From assembly GCA_002385985.1 (NCBI GenBank), contig DGEO01000038.1, positions 1,130-6,428 on the forward strand: DNA of 5,299 nucleotides, in the 5' to 3' direction. This document shows, one piece after another, positions 4,465-5,299 of this stretch. Position 1 is the stretch's first letter. Each line of letters begins with the position of its first letter. A model generated the notes under the pieces. It made no database searches. It worked only from the letters and a program-made list of their open reading frames with translations, and had not been told where the DNA came from. Origin of the DNA: Anaerolineaceae bacterium UBA3924. Its GTDB lineage: Bacteria > Chloroflexota > Anaerolineae > Anaerolineales > Anaerolineaceae. A program made the position numbers and the translations under genes.

Positions 4465-5299
4465 TCAGGCTTTTCGCAGCCAGGCCAGCAGCGCCTGAAG
4501 GACGAAGCCAATGCCCAGCATACCGATACCCAGGTTGATCAGGATATTCTGCACCAGGCCAACCTCCAGCAGGCCGAAGGGGGTCTGCATCATCTCACCG
4601 CCGGTAACCGGGATCAGCTCCGGATCGGCCACAGCCTGGGGGATGCCCATGGTGGGCACGACCGTCCCGCTCTGCGAGGGGATGTTGGTCACAGCCGGCT
4701 GAGGTGTGGTCTGGCTCGGCTCATCGGTGGAGGCCGGCTGGGTCGGCTGGACGGTGGGTTCCTCGGTCGGTTCTTCAGTGGGAGTCTCAGTGGGCTCCTC
4801 GGTCGGTTCTTCGGTGGGAACCTGGCACAGCTGGCTGCTGCTGGTGGCGGTCGCCGTGCGGGTCTCGCCATCCGGGCCGATCAGCGTCCAGACCAGCTCC
4901 ACTTCATCGGGGAACTCGACTGAGAAGACGGACTTGTGGCGCCCGGCTTCAAACACCTCGGGCTGGCCGCGGTCAATGGGGTCCGGGCTAAAGTAATTCA
5001 GATCACCGATCTCAACCGTCACCGGAATGGTGTCGAAGTTCTGGTAACCGAAGTAGGCCTTCACCACGCTGCCTTCCAGCAGGTCCACGCACTCCAGGAT
5101 CGGATGCAGCGCCTGGCCGGGGTCCGGCTCCGGGGTCATCGTTTCGCTGGGAGTGGTCGGCTCGACTGTCGGGGTCTCGGTCGGGCCATCCGTCGGGGAT
5201 ACCGTCGGCTCTTCGGTGGGAGTCTCAGTGGGCTCCTCGGTCGGGGTCTCGGTCGGGTCATCCGTCGGGGTTAGAGTCGGCTCTTGGGGGGGAGTGCCG
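4465..5299 (-). CDS. Sortase-anchored Pro/Thr/Glu-rich surface protein, C-terminal part (5' end beyond right edge)
   Basis: The frame stays open to the right edge, so the start lies outside; 277 residues are visible. In visible numbering: residues 1-53 are Thr/Pro/Glu-rich stalk repeats (PTETPTEEP, PTVSPTDGP); about 65-158 is a beta-sandwich-like domain (ILECVD, VVKAYFGYQNFDTIPVTVEIG, FSPDPIDRGQP, VELVWTLIGPDGETRTATA) with two cysteines (C70, C158) that could form a disulfide; about 161-187 is a second PTEE repeat stalk; 188-225 is Ser/Thr/Pro-rich; LIPVTGG at 228-234 (DNA 4597-4617) is an LPxTG-like sorting motif; a hydrophobic segment follows (about 243-272); and the tail is WLRKA. This order of motif, membrane span and basic tail is a cell-wall sorting signal. 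It is expected to be displayed on the surface by the neighbouring sortase. An in-frame ATG at 5139 exists, but the repeats continue upstream of it, so it is not the start. Ligand or role is unknown. Confidence 0.88.
   Translation of the reverse strand, partial: GTPPQEPTLTPTDDPTETPTEEPTETPTEEPTVSPTDGPTETPTVEPTTPSETMTPEPDPGQALHPILECVDLLEGSVVKAYFGYQNFDTIPVTVEIGDLNYFSPDPIDRGQPEVFEAGRHKSVFSVEFPDEVELVWTLIGPDGETRTATATSSSQLCQVPTEEPTEEPTETPTEEPTEEPTVQPTQPASTDEPSQTTPQPAVTNIPSQSGTVVPTMGIPQAVADPELIPVTGGEMMQTPFGLLEVGLVQNILINLGIGMLGIGFVLQALLAWLRKA
4738..4818 (-). repeat. PTEE/PTET repeat tract in the surface protein
   Basis: 27 codons of the form PTEEPTEEPTETPTEEP, an extended acidic Pro/Thr stalk. Positions 4778-4806 are identical over 29 nt to 5216-5244 in the N-terminal stalk of the same gene, on the same strand, showing DNA-level duplication rather than only amino-acid bias. 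Confidence 0.8.
5171..5299 (-). repeat. 72-bp tandem repeat encoding the stalk, cut by the window edge
   Basis: Unit 1 spans 5171-5242 and unit 2 spans 5243-5299 (57 nt seen). Both begin GGGGTCTCGGTCGGG on the plus strand and share most positions. The 72-bp period encodes 24 residues and preserves the reading frame. Near the edge, unit 2 departs from unit 1 with a run of seven G (plus strand, 5286-5292), giving TPPQEP where the repeat predicts TPTEEP. Confidence 0.8.

Noticed and set aside
4704..5274. Tandem direct repeats resembling a CRISPR-like or intergenic repeat array
   Set aside because: The repeats are in phase with codons (72 bp, PTEE units) inside an open coding frame, and there are no unique spacers of constant length.

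Overview
The window looks like a chromosomal piece of a GC-rich, Gram-positive-type or monoderm bacterium, most likely a Chloroflexota (Anaerolineae-like) genome. This is an inference from protein style: a YebC-RuvC-TrmH run, a Chloroflexota-flavoured sortase with the TxITCWP...HRLIIVA motif, a second exported His-Cys-Arg sortase-like protein, and a Pro/Thr/Glu-rich surface protein ending in LIPVTGG plus a hydrophobic anchor. There are no tRNA, rRNA, CRISPR or transposon signatures.

Layout. Positions 1-1450 hold a tight minus-strand run: yebC (695-1450), ruvC (197-691) and the first 69 codons of a TrmH/SpoU-family RNA methyltransferase (207 down to the left edge). Gene spacings are +3 and -11 nt, and one extended -10 promoter (TGGTATAAT, 1502-1510) sits ahead of yebC. 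A 356-bp intergenic region (1451-1806) separates this housekeeping run from a divergent plus-strand gene. It contains a plus-strand intrinsic terminator lying directly upstream of the yebC -10, two hairpins with the same 7-nt loop, and a candidate promoter for the plus-strand gene.

Positions 1807-5299 look like a cell-surface module. A plus-strand exported sortase-fold protein (1807-2526) converges on an OmpR/PhoB-type response regulator with no adjacent kinase (2575-3345, minus), with a shared hairpin terminator between them. The regulator has a candidate promoter about 200 nt upstream. The intervening leader carries a 51-nt two-part stem with a GAAA tetraloop, then a hairpin with a U-run just before the ribosome-binding site. 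Upstream of that are a canonical sortase (3600-4394, minus), a strong minus-strand terminator (4406-4447), and a sortase substrate whose 5' end lies beyond the right edge (4465-5299, minus).

Working model (inference): the substrate is exported, cleaved at LIPVT|G by one of the two sortases and displayed on a Pro/Thr/Glu-rich stalk. The terminator between substrate and sortase would keep enzyme levels below substrate levels. The response regulator may control the module, perhaps with RNA-level control of its own leader. The catalytic-triad proteins and the sorting signal are read directly from sequence; the regulatory links are hypotheses.
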